Source: a bacterium UBP1_UBA4783
GTDB lineage: Bacteria; Krumholzibacteriota; Krumholzibacteriia; Krumholzibacteriales; Krumholzibacteriaceae
DNA length: 64,000 nt
Assembly: GCA_002403075.1 (NCBI GenBank)
Contig: DHHB01000082.1
Coordinates: 1-64,000 of the forward strand
Direction: 5' to 3'
Shown: positions 57,974 to 64,000 of the stretch, piece by piece
How the letters are laid out: each line of letters opens with the position of its first letter
Numbering within the stretch: the first letter of the stretch is position 1
Translations under genes and position numbers: made by a program
The notes under the pieces: model-generated
Told to the model about the DNA's origin: nothing
Seen by the model: the letters and a program-made list of their open reading frames with translations, nothing else
Database searches by the model: none

Positions 57974-58723
57974 CTAGAGGGTGATGCCGCCGTCCGCGAC
58001 GACGGTCTGCCCCTGAATCCAGGACGCCTCGTCCGAGAGAAGAAAGACGGCGACGGCGGCGATCTCCTCGGGCCTCGCGAGCCGGTGCGTCGGCGTGCGA
58101 TCCTTCCAGGCCTCGACGAGCGTTTCCTTGTCCGGGAAGTAGTCGAGCGCCGCGGTGTCGACGGGTCCTCCCGAGACCGCGTTCACCCTGACGCCGCGCG
58201 GCGCGAGCTCCTTCGCGAAGTAGCGGACGAGGGTTTCGAGCGCCGCCTTGCTCGCGCCGACCGCCGCGTACCCCGGAAGACACGAGAAACTCCCGATCGA
58301 AGACACGGCCACGGCCCGTCCGCCCGCTTCGGGGAAAAGCTTCGACGCCTCCTGCATGCCGAGCAGAAACGCCCGCGCGTTCGCGTTGAGGGCGAGGTCC
58401 CAGCCGAACCGGCCGATCCTCGCCGCCGGGCCGAGAACGCCCGAGACCGCGTTCGACACGAAGAGATCGAGTCCGCCGAAGGCCTCTCCGACCGCGGCGA
58501 AAAGGCCGCGGACCTCCTTCGGCTCCGAGACGTCGGCCTTGATCCGCACGGCCCTGCGGCCGAGACGCTCGACGGCGAGCGCGGTCTCGGCGGCCGCCTC
58601 TTCGTTCTTCACGTAGCTCAGGGCGACGTCGGCGCCGCGTTCGGCGAGACGCAGAACGATCGCTCGGCCGATGCCGCGCGATCCGCCGGTCACGAGGGCG
58701 CGTTTTCCCGTGAAGTCCGCCAT
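57974..58723 (-). CDS. fabL: enoyl-ACP reductase III (FabL-like) SDR
   Basis: 249 residues from ATG 58723. NAD(P) motif TGGSRGIGRAI. The catalytic pair is Tyr-x6-Lys in YAAVGASKA, the spacing of FabL and FabI, rather than the Tyr-x3-Lys of ordinary SDRs. The segment VSGGPVDTAALDYFPDKE is the FabL-specific region. It reduces the enoyl-ACP double bond in fatty acid synthesis. It follows trxB by 28 bases. Confidence 0.88.
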   Translation of the reverse strand: MADFTGKRALVTGGSRGIGRAIVLRLAERGADVALSYVKNEEAAAETALAVERLGRRAVRIKADVSEPKEVRGLFAAVGEAFGGLDLFVSNAVSGVLGPAARIGRFGWDLALNANARAFLLGMQEASKLFPEAGGRAVAVSSIGSFSCLPGYAAVGASKAALETLVRYFAKELAPRGVRVNAVSGGPVDTAALDYFPDKETLVEAWKDRTPTHRLARPEEIAAVAVFLLSDEASWIQGQTVVADGGITL

Positions 58724-58751
58724 ATCCCGTCCGTCCGAGGCGGCCGCCCGG

Positions 58752-59684
58752 CTACCAGCCGGGCAAGGCATCCTCGCCCTGAAGGAATTTCAGGGCGTCG
58801 ATCGCGGCCCTGCATCCGCTGCCGGCCGCGGATATCGCCTGCCGGTAGCGCGGATCCGCCACGTCGCCGGCCGCGAAAACGCCCGGCGCCGACGTGCTCG
58901 TTCCCTTCGTCACGATGTATCCGCGCCGGTCGAGCTCGAGCTTTCCCTTGAACAGGGAGGTCGCCGGATCGTGGCCGACCGCGACGAAGACGCCGTCGAC
59001 GGGGAGTTCCTTCCGTTCGTTCGTCTTCACGTTCCGCAGAACGAGCGCCGTCACCTTGTTTTGAGCGGGATCGAGGATATCCTCGACGACGGAGTTCCAT
59101 TCGTACGAGATCTTCGGATTGTCGAAGGCCCTCTTCTGCATCGCCTTCGAGGCGCGCAGCTCATCCCGGCGGTGAACGATGGTCACGGAGCCCGCGAACC
59201 TCGTGAGAAAGGTCGCCTCCTCGATTGCGGCGTCGCCGCCTCCGACGACGGCGATCCGTTTTCCCGTGAAGAAGAAGCCGTCGCAGGTGGCGCACGCCGA
59301 CACGCCCTTGCCCCGGAGCTTCGTCTCGGATTCGAGCCCGAGCCAGCGGTAGGCGGAGCCCGTCGCGACGATGAGGGCGCGCGTTTCGACCGTCTTCGAG
59401 CCCATCGTGATTTTGAGCGGGCTGCTCTCGATGTCGATCGCCGTGACCTCGCGGGTCTCGAACTCCGCGCCGAACCGCTCGGCCTGCGCGCGGATCCGTT
59501 CCATGAGCTCCGGTCCCTGAATCCCCTCGGGGAATCCGGGGAAATTGTCGACGGTCGACGTGATGGTGAGCTGTCCGCCCGGCTCCGTCCCGGTGACGAC
59601 GAGCGTCGAGAGCTCGGAGCGGCGGCAGTAGATCGCCGCGGTCAAACCCGCCGGGCCGGATCCGATGATCGTTACGTCGTACAT
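58752..59684 (-). CDS. trxB: thioredoxin reductase
   Basis: 310 residues from ATG 59684, preceded by AGGAGGAAGG. FAD motif IIGSGPAGLTAAIYC at the N-terminus, redox-active CATC (in SACATCDG), NADPH motif VVGGGDAAIEEATFLTRF, and the C-terminal FAD motif GVFAAGDV. It transfers electrons from NADPH to thioredoxin. Probably co-transcribed with fabL. Confidence 0.96.
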   Translation of the reverse strand: MYDVTIIGSGPAGLTAAIYCRRSELSTLVVTGTEPGGQLTITSTVDNFPGFPEGIQGPELMERIRAQAERFGAEFETREVTAIDIESSPLKITMGSKTVETRALIVATGSAYRWLGLESETKLRGKGVSACATCDGFFFTGKRIAVVGGGDAAIEEATFLTRFAGSVTIVHRRDELRASKAMQKRAFDNPKISYEWNSVVEDILDPAQNKVTALVLRNVKTNERKELPVDGVFVAVGHDPATSLFKGKLELDRRGYIVTKGTSTSAPGVFAAGDVADPRYRQAISAAGSGCRAAIDALKFLQGEDALPGW

Positions 59685-59842
59685 GAGCCTTCCTCCTGTA
59701 AACGGGGCAGGGGTATCAGTATAGGGCCGCCGCGGACCCTCGACAAGGGAAAACGCCGGCGCCGGGCGCCCGCAGGTGCGGGTTGACCGTTCGCGGCCCT
59801 CGCAGCCGCCGACCGCCGCGCGGCCGCGGCCGGCCCGAAGTA

Positions 59843-59872
59843 TTGCCGCGGCGCTCCCGTACGTGGTATCGT
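59843..59872 (+). promoter_or_regulatory. promoter of the OBG/DRG-type GTPase gene
   Basis: TTGCCG (59843-59848), 18 bases, TATCGT (59867-59872) within ACGTGGTATCGT, another GTGGTAT extended -10. The start codon is at 59896. Confidence 0.5.
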
Positions 59873-59895
59873 TTCTCCCGCAGGGGAGGCTTTCC

Positions 59896-60876
59896 ATGCC
59901 CGCGAATCTGCCGCCGCAATACTTCAAGGCCGAGGAGGAGTACAAGAGCGCGAAAACCCTTCCCGAGAAGATCGCGGCGCTCGAGGCCATGATGGCCGTC
60001 ATGCCTCACCACAAGGGCACGGACAAGCTCCGCGCCCAGCACACGCGGCATCTCTCGCAGCTTCGCGAGCAGCTCGAATCGGGAGGGAAGGGGAAGCGGC
60101 CGTCGATCTATCACATCGAGAAGCAGGGCGCCGCGCAGACGATCCTCGTCGGACCGCCGAACGCCGGCAAATCGTCGATCCTCGCCTCGCTCACCCATGC
60201 CGCGCCCCACATCGCCGATTACCCGTACACCACCGCGCAACCCGAGATCGGCATGATGCCGTACCGCGACATACAGATTCAGATAATCGATCTTCCGCCG
60301 ACGGAGGGGGACGTGCGGAAGCTCCCGTTCTACAACCTCCTGCGCACCGCCGACGCCCTCGTATTCGTCGTCGACGCCTCGGGCGAGCCGGACGCCGAGG
60401 TCCTTCTCCTCGTCGAGGAGCTCGCCGACGGAAAGGTTTTCACGCCTCTTTTCGGGAGCGGGGACCTGCCGGTCGGCGGCGTGCGCGCGCGGGCGCTCGT
60501 CGCGCTCAACAAGGCCGACTCGGCGGACGCGCCGGCCGCCGCCGGCAAGGTGCGCGAGGCCGTAACGGACCGGATCCGCGTCGTAGCCGTCTCCGCCCGC
60601 GACGGGACGGGGATCGAGGCTCTCAAGGACGAGATCTACGGCGTCGTCGAGATCGTGAGGGTCTACACGAAGGTGCCCGGAAAGAAGGCCGATCTCGGAA
60701 CGCCGTTCGTTCTCGCGCGCGGCAGCACGGTGATGGATCTCGCGCGGGAGATCCACCGCGATTTCGCCGAGGGGTTCCGGTTCGCGCGCATCTGGGGGTC
60801 GGGACGCTTCGACGGGCAGAGCGTGGAGCGCGATCACGTGCTCGAGGACGGGGACATCATCGAGCTTCACCTCTGA
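59896..60876 (+). CDS. OBG/DRG-type GTPase with TGS domain
   Basis: 326 residues from ATG 59896 (GGGGAGG upstream). A helical N-terminus of ~80 residues is followed by the G domain: G1 GPPNAGKSS (~86), G3 DLPP, G4 NKAD, and a G5 SAR-type end. The C-terminal TGS domain begins near residue 255. DRG-type GTPases associate with ribosomes or tRNA; this prokaryotic group is little studied. Its 3' end overlaps the convergent nfo gene by 10 bases. Confidence 0.88.
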   Translation: MPANLPPQYFKAEEEYKSAKTLPEKIAALEAMMAVMPHHKGTDKLRAQHTRHLSQLREQLESGGKGKRPSIYHIEKQGAAQTILVGPPNAGKSSILASLTHAAPHIADYPYTTAQPEIGMMPYRDIQIQIIDLPPTEGDVRKLPFYNLLRTADALVFVVDASGEPDAEVLLLVEELADGKVFTPLFGSGDLPVGGVRARALVALNKADSADAPAAAGKVREAVTDRIRVVAVSARDGTGIEALKDEIYGVVEIVRVYTKVPGKKADLGTPFVLARGSTVMDLAREIHRDFAEGFRFARIWGSGRFDGQSVERDHVLEDGDIIELHL

Positions 60877-61718
60877 CGGCGCATCGCGCGCAGCAGGGCG
60901 AGGTTCCGGCGGTCGTTGCGGCCGCGCTCGTCCTTCGGCGTCTCGAGGATCATGGGACGGTCGAGGAACCGGCCGTCGTTCACGAGGAGCGAAAACGCCC
61001 GCTCTCCGATCCTTCCCCGGCCGATGTGGGCATGCCGGTCCGCGCCGCTCCCGAGCTCCCTCGCGGAATCGTTCAGATGAAAAACCTCGATCCGTTCGAG
61101 GCCGATCGCGCGGTCGAAGAGCGCGAACGTTCGATCATAGGCGCGCCTCGTGCGCAGGTCGTAGCCGGCCGCGAAGACGTGGCAGGTGTCGAAGCACACG
61201 CCGAGCCGATCGCCGCGGCGGCAGAGATCGAGAAGCCGGGCGAGCTCCTCGAAGCTTCCTCCGAGGGTGTCTCCCTGCCCGGCCGTCGTTTCGAGCAGGA
61301 GCCGCGTTCCCGCGTCCTTCGCGCCGGCGAGCGCCGCGTCGATCGCGCGAGCCGCGCGCCGAAGCGTGCGTGTACCGTCGTCGCCGCGGCCGCTTCCCGG
61401 GTGGAGAACGAGTCGGCCGACGCCGAGCGCGCCGGCTCGCCGGAGCTCGTCGCCGAGCCCCGCGATCGAGCGCTCGAGAAGCCGCGGATCGGGAGAGGCG
61501 ATATTGAGGAGATAGCTCGCGTGCCCCACGACGAATCCCGGGGCGAAGAGGGAGGAGAGGGCGCGGAAACGCTCGATCTCGCCGGCGGCGAACGGACGCG
61601 CACGCCACTGGCTCGGGCTTTTCACGAAGATCTGCACGGCGTTGCACCCGAGCGCCCGGCCGCGCTCGAGAGCGAGGTGCGCGCCTCCCGCGATCGACAT
61701 GTGGGCGCCGAGATTCAC
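60867..61718 (-). CDS. nfo: endonuclease IV
   Basis: 283 residues, TIM-barrel AP endonuclease with the three-zinc motifs: GAHMSIAGG at the N-terminus, LHPGSGRG, LLETTAGQG, CFDTCHVFAAGYD, HLNDS, RHAHIGRG and LETPKD. It cleaves 5' to abasic sites. With nth it supplies two base-excision repair enzymes in this window. Confidence 0.95.
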   Translation of the reverse strand: MNLGAHMSIAGGAHLALERGRALGCNAVQIFVKSPSQWRARPFAAGEIERFRALSSLFAPGFVVGHASYLLNIASPDPRLLERSIAGLGDELRRAGALGVGRLVLHPGSGRGDDGTRTLRRAARAIDAALAGAKDAGTRLLLETTAGQGDTLGGSFEELARLLDLCRRGDRLGVCFDTCHVFAAGYDLRTRRAYDRTFALFDRAIGLERIEVFHLNDSARELGSGADRHAHIGRGRIGERAFSLLVNDGRFLDRPMILETPKDERGRNDRRNLALLRAMRRQR

Positions 61719-61788
61719 GTGCGTTCCGCCTTCGAAAGCCTCGAGGGCCGGGTGTGGGATGGGCGGGCGGGCTTATCCTTCTGAGCGC

Positions 61789-61818
61789 TTGCATTCGCTC
61801 CCCGGCGGGTAGTACTAT
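61789..61818 (+). promoter_or_regulatory. promoter of the DUF2007-methyltransferase operon
   Basis: TTGCAT (61789-61794), 18 bases, TACTAT (61813-61818). Confidence 0.5.
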
Positions 61819-61847
61819 CACATCGAACGATGGGAGGCCACGGAGAA

Positions 61848-62087
61848 ATGAACGGCAGCGCGAACGACGAGTTCGTCGAGCTCGAGAAGGTTCAGGGGGA
61901 TTTCGAGGCGCAGGTTCTGAGAAGCCTCCTCGAATCCGAGGGGATCGACGTGATCGTGAAGGCCGGCCTCGTCCATACGGTTCATCCGCTGACCGTCGAC
62001 GGCCTCGGCGAGGTTCGCGTGTGCGTGCGCGACGGGGACGTCCCCCGCGCGCGGGAGATTCTCGACGCGTTTCGGGAGCGCCGGTAG
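61848..62087 (+). CDS. DUF2007-family small protein
   Basis: 79 residues from ATG 61848, preferred to ATG 61830 because the promoter leaves only about five bases before the latter and GGGAGG lies at 61832-61837. A beta-alpha fold of the PII-like DUF2007 type: FEAQVLRSLLESEGIDVIV, then VRVCVRDGDVPRAREILD. Such proteins are small putative signal binders. The methyltransferase starts two bases after its stop, so the pair is one transcript. Confidence 0.82.
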   Translation: MNGSANDEFVELEKVQGDFEAQVLRSLLESEGIDVIVKAGLVHTVHPLTVDGLGEVRVCVRDGDVPRAREILDAFRERR

Positions 62088-62089
62088 CG

Positions 62090-63217
62090 ATGGCGCGGGA
62101 TGCCCTCCCGGCGTCGAGCGGCGAGGATCCCGAGTTCCTGTCACGCCAGCTCATCACGTATATCGGCAACAAGCGAGCCCTGCTGGGTCAGATCGCCGCG
62201 GCGTCCGAGCGCGTCAAGCGCCGACTCGGGAAGAGCAAGCTGCGCGTATTCGACGCGTTCAGCGGCTCCGGGATCGTCTCGCGGTTCTTCAAAGCGTACT
62301 CATCGTATATCGCGAGCAACGACATAGAGGATTACGCCGCGACGGTCTCCCGTTGCTTTCTCCGCAACAGGAGCGCGGTCGACATGCCGGCGCTGCGCCG
62401 GCTCGTTGACGATCTGAACGAGCGGGTTTCGACGGTCCCCTTTCAGCCGGGATTCATCGAGGAGCTCTACGCCCCGCGCGACGACGACGCGATCACGAAG
62501 GACGACAGGGTCTTCTACACCCGCGCGAACGCGCGGCGTCTCGACAACTACCGTCGGCTCATCGAATCCGCACCGGACGGCGAGAGGGACCTGCTCCTCG
62601 GCCCGCTCCTTAGCGAGGCGTCGGTACACGCCAACACGGCGGGCGTATTCAAGGGCTTTTACAAGAACAGACATACGGGGATCGGCCGGTTCGGCGGAAG
62701 CGGCGCCGACGCGCTCGGCCGCATAACGGGCGAGATACGGCTCGAGCCGCCCGTTCTCAGCAGGTTCGAGTGCGATCACGAGGTGTTCCAAACCGACGCG
62801 GCGGCCGCCGCGCGAGGACTCCAAGATCTCGACCTCGCGTACCTCGATCCGCCGTACAACCAACATCCGTACGGGTCCAACTATTTCATGCTCAATCTGC
62901 TCGTGTGGTACGAGCGTCCGGAGCGCGTGAGCCGCGTTTCCGGAATTCCCGCGCACTGGCGGCGCTCCGGATACAACGTCCGGGCGAGGTCGCTCCCGCT
63001 TCTGCGGGAGCTCGTCGCCGCGATCGACGCTCCGTTTCTTCTCGTCTCGTTCAACGACGAGGGGTTCATCGCCCCGTCCGCGATGCGCTCGATGCTGGAG
63101 GAGGCGGGGAGGGTGGAGACCTTCGAGACGAGGTACAACGCCTTTCGCGGGAGCAGGAGCTTCGCGAACCGGCCGCTCCACGTGACCGAACGGCTGTTCC
63201 TCGTCGAGCGGAGATAG
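62090..63217 (+). CDS. D12-class N6-adenine DNA methyltransferase
   Basis: 375 residues from ATG 62090 with GGGAGCG upstream. The SAM motif I is DAFSGSGIVSRF (~55), preceded by the TYIGNKRALL segment typical of Dam-like enzymes. The catalytic motif is DPPYNQHPYG (~253). A target-recognition insert lies between them. It methylates adenine in a short DNA site. No restriction endonuclease is adjacent, so it looks solitary. The DUF2007 partner is unusual. Confidence 0.9.
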   Translation: MARDALPASSGEDPEFLSRQLITYIGNKRALLGQIAAASERVKRRLGKSKLRVFDAFSGSGIVSRFFKAYSSYIASNDIEDYAATVSRCFLRNRSAVDMPALRRLVDDLNERVSTVPFQPGFIEELYAPRDDDAITKDDRVFYTRANARRLDNYRRLIESAPDGERDLLLGPLLSEASVHANTAGVFKGFYKNRHTGIGRFGGSGADALGRITGEIRLEPPVLSRFECDHEVFQTDAAAAARGLQDLDLAYLDPPYNQHPYGSNYFMLNLLVWYERPERVSRVSGIPAHWRRSGYNVRARSLPLLRELVAAIDAPFLLVSFNDEGFIAPSAMRSMLEEAGRVETFETRYNAFRGSRSFANRPLHVTERLFLVERR

Positions 63218-63311
63218 CGGTCGTTCGGCCGGCAGGCGAAGCGGCGCCGAGCCTCGCGGCGGGCGCGAGAAACGAGGGGCGGCGCGCCCCCGCGCGGACG
63301 TTCTTCGGGCC

Positions 63312-63340
63312 TTGCCAATTCGCGGGGACTTCGCTATTAT
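63312..63340 (+). promoter_or_regulatory. promoter of tRNA-Val
   Basis: TTGCCA (63312-63317), 17 bases, TATTAT (63335-63340), 11 bases before the tRNA. Confidence 0.75.
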
Positions 63341-63351
63341 CCCCCCTGCGT

Positions 63352-63426
63352 GGGGGCTTAACTCAGCGGTAGAGTGCTATCCTCACACGATAGAAGTCGC
63401 AGGTTCAAATCCTGCAGTCCCCACCA
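63352..63426 (+). tRNA. tRNA-Val (CAC)
   Basis: 75 bases with encoded CCA. The acceptor GGGGGCT pairs with AGTCCCC, and the anticodon stem CTATC/GATAG has loop CTCACAC, giving anticodon CAC. The T stem is GCAGG/CCTGC. Confidence 0.95.
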
Positions 63427-63543
63427 TGAGTTTTCCGCGCGGCGCTTTGTGCCGGCGGACGTCTCCGCCGTCCCACCCGGCGGCTCCCGAACAGGCCCGT
63501 TATGCGACATCGTACCCCCCCACCCGGTGCGAAGGAGTGTGCC

Positions 63544-64000
63544 ATGATGCACGGCTCGATGTTCGCCCGTCGCCGCCGCGGCGCCGCCGCGGCCGCACTC
63601 GCGGCGCTCGCGGTTCTGTGTGCTCTCGTCCCGGCGTCCGGCGCCCGCGCGGCGGACGCGCGCCCCCTCATGCGTTTTCCCGACATCTCCGGCAACATGA
63701 TCGCGTTCGTGTACGGGGAGGATATATGGTCGGTGAGCGCGGACGGCGGCGTGGCGACGCGGCTCACGATCCACGACGGGCAGGAGCGCTACCCGCGGTG
63801 GAGCCCGGACGGCTCGATGATCGCCTTCACCGGCGAGTACGACGGGAACGCCGACGTGTACGTGATGAACGCGCGCGGCGGCGCCATCACGAGGCTCACG
63901 TACCATCCGGACAACGACCGGGTCGTCGGATGGCATCCGACGAAGAACAAGATCATGTTCATCTCGGGCCGGAAACACTTCAGATTCACGAAGCTCTATC
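63544..64000 (+). CDS. tricorn/TolB-like beta-propeller protein, N-terminal part (partial)
   Basis: The open frame runs from ATG 63544 (GAAGGAG upstream) to the right edge without a stop. The first ~38 residues are a signal peptide with an Arg-rich start. Then come WD40-like PD40 repeats: DIWSVSADGGVATRLT, YPRWSPDGSMIAFTGEYDG, DVYVMNARGGAITRLTYHP. This is the start of the tricorn protease / S41 peptidase group or a TolB-like periplasmic protein. The visible signature (RFPDISGNMIAFVYGEDIW) is that of tricorn-like proteases. The catalytic part is outside the window. Confidence 0.82.
   Translation, partial: MMHGSMFARRRRGAAAAALAALAVLCALVPASGARAADARPLMRFPDISGNMIAFVYGEDIWSVSADGGVATRLTIHDGQERYPRWSPDGSMIAFTGEYDGNADVYVMNARGGAITRLTYHPDNDRVVGWHPTKNKIMFISGRKHFRFTKLY

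Noticed and set aside
1..64000. CRISPR arrays, insertion sequences and rRNA genes.
   Set aside because: No regularly spaced repeats, transposase motifs or rRNA sequences were seen on reading the window.

Overview
The window is a 64 kb piece of a GC-rich bacterial chromosome. The genes are dense, on both strands, and mostly ordinary housekeeping and accessory functions. Several features point to a diderm (Gram-negative) bacterium: lipoproteins with clear lipoboxes, a putative outer-membrane beta-barrel ending in Phe, and periplasmic proteins. A gene set with pyruvoyl-type arginine decarboxylase, a deoxyhypusine-synthase-like protein, CdaA, FabL and an FtsH-FolP-CdaA operon would suit an uncultivated FCB-group lineage (Krumholzibacteriota, Eisenbacteria or Latescibacterota-like). 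That placement is inference only. Both ends cut genes: a PyrK/NfnA-like flavoprotein subunit on the left and a tricorn-like WD40/TolB-type protein on the right. No CRISPR array, insertion sequence, integrase, rRNA gene or replication origin was seen.

Layout, left to right. 1-1778: flavoprotein/gltA-like oxidoreductase pair. 1872-6423: an arsenic operon with a consensus promoter. It encodes a lipoprotein with a Cys-Gly-Pro tail, a MacB/FtsX-type ABC permease and its ATPase, an ArsR repressor with the ELCVC metal site, and an ACR3 arsenite pump. 6455-9295: MFS transporter and SDR protein. 9448-11214: DUF885 peptidase-like lipoprotein. 11273-16290: MgtC-like protein, HypF, HypE and a PHP-family phosphatase. 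16405-21275: IMP dehydrogenase, QueG-like iron-sulfur protein, alpha/beta hydrolase, an unrecognised protein and a nitrilase-family hydrolase.

21449-28890 is the most unusual region. It is a five-gene operon behind a sigma54-like promoter and closed by a strong terminator. It encodes a membrane protein with a remnant of a chemoreceptor signalling hairpin, a CheA-like protein whose phosphoacceptor His is Arg, a small excisionase/BldC-like DNA-binding protein, a STAS-GAF-HD protein with broken STAS and HD sites, and an intact receiver-GAF-HD-GYP protein. It looks like a chemosensory scaffold in which most catalytic positions have been lost while the output phosphodiesterase was kept.

29225-35568 (minus strand) is the classical tRNA-Met(CAU), tilS, hpt, ftsH, folP, cdaA block. 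35716-39403 holds a KARI-like protein, a pseudo-peptidase lipoprotein, gltX, and then tRNA-Gln(CTG) and tRNA-Glu(CTC). 39524-42435 has an FmdB zinc ribbon, a 29-residue membrane peptide translationally coupled to an ArsR-family regulator, and a thioredoxin/beta-barrel fusion. 42485-43625 has two tandem secreted carbohydrate-binding-like paralogues, one interrupted by TGA at a Cys position. 43773-48645 holds an AspT/YidE-type transporter, an NhaC-type antiporter and a DUF362 ferredoxin-like protein. 48880-48975 encodes a 31-residue lysine/alanine/proline peptide with its own promoter and terminator. 49172-53126 is a polyamine operon (pdaD, speB, DHS-like) followed by comM. The rest holds an acyl-CoA dehydrogenase, nth, an M64 metallopeptidase, two divergent ferritin-like genes, trxB-fabL, an OBG/DRG-type GTPase, nfo, a DUF2007 protein with a D12-class DNA adenine methyltransferase, and tRNA-Val(CAC).

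Several promoters match TTGnnn-N17/18-TAnnnT or an extended GTGGTAT -10, so ordinary sigma70 signals can be read directly in this sequence. This makes the sigma54-like element at 21449 stand out.
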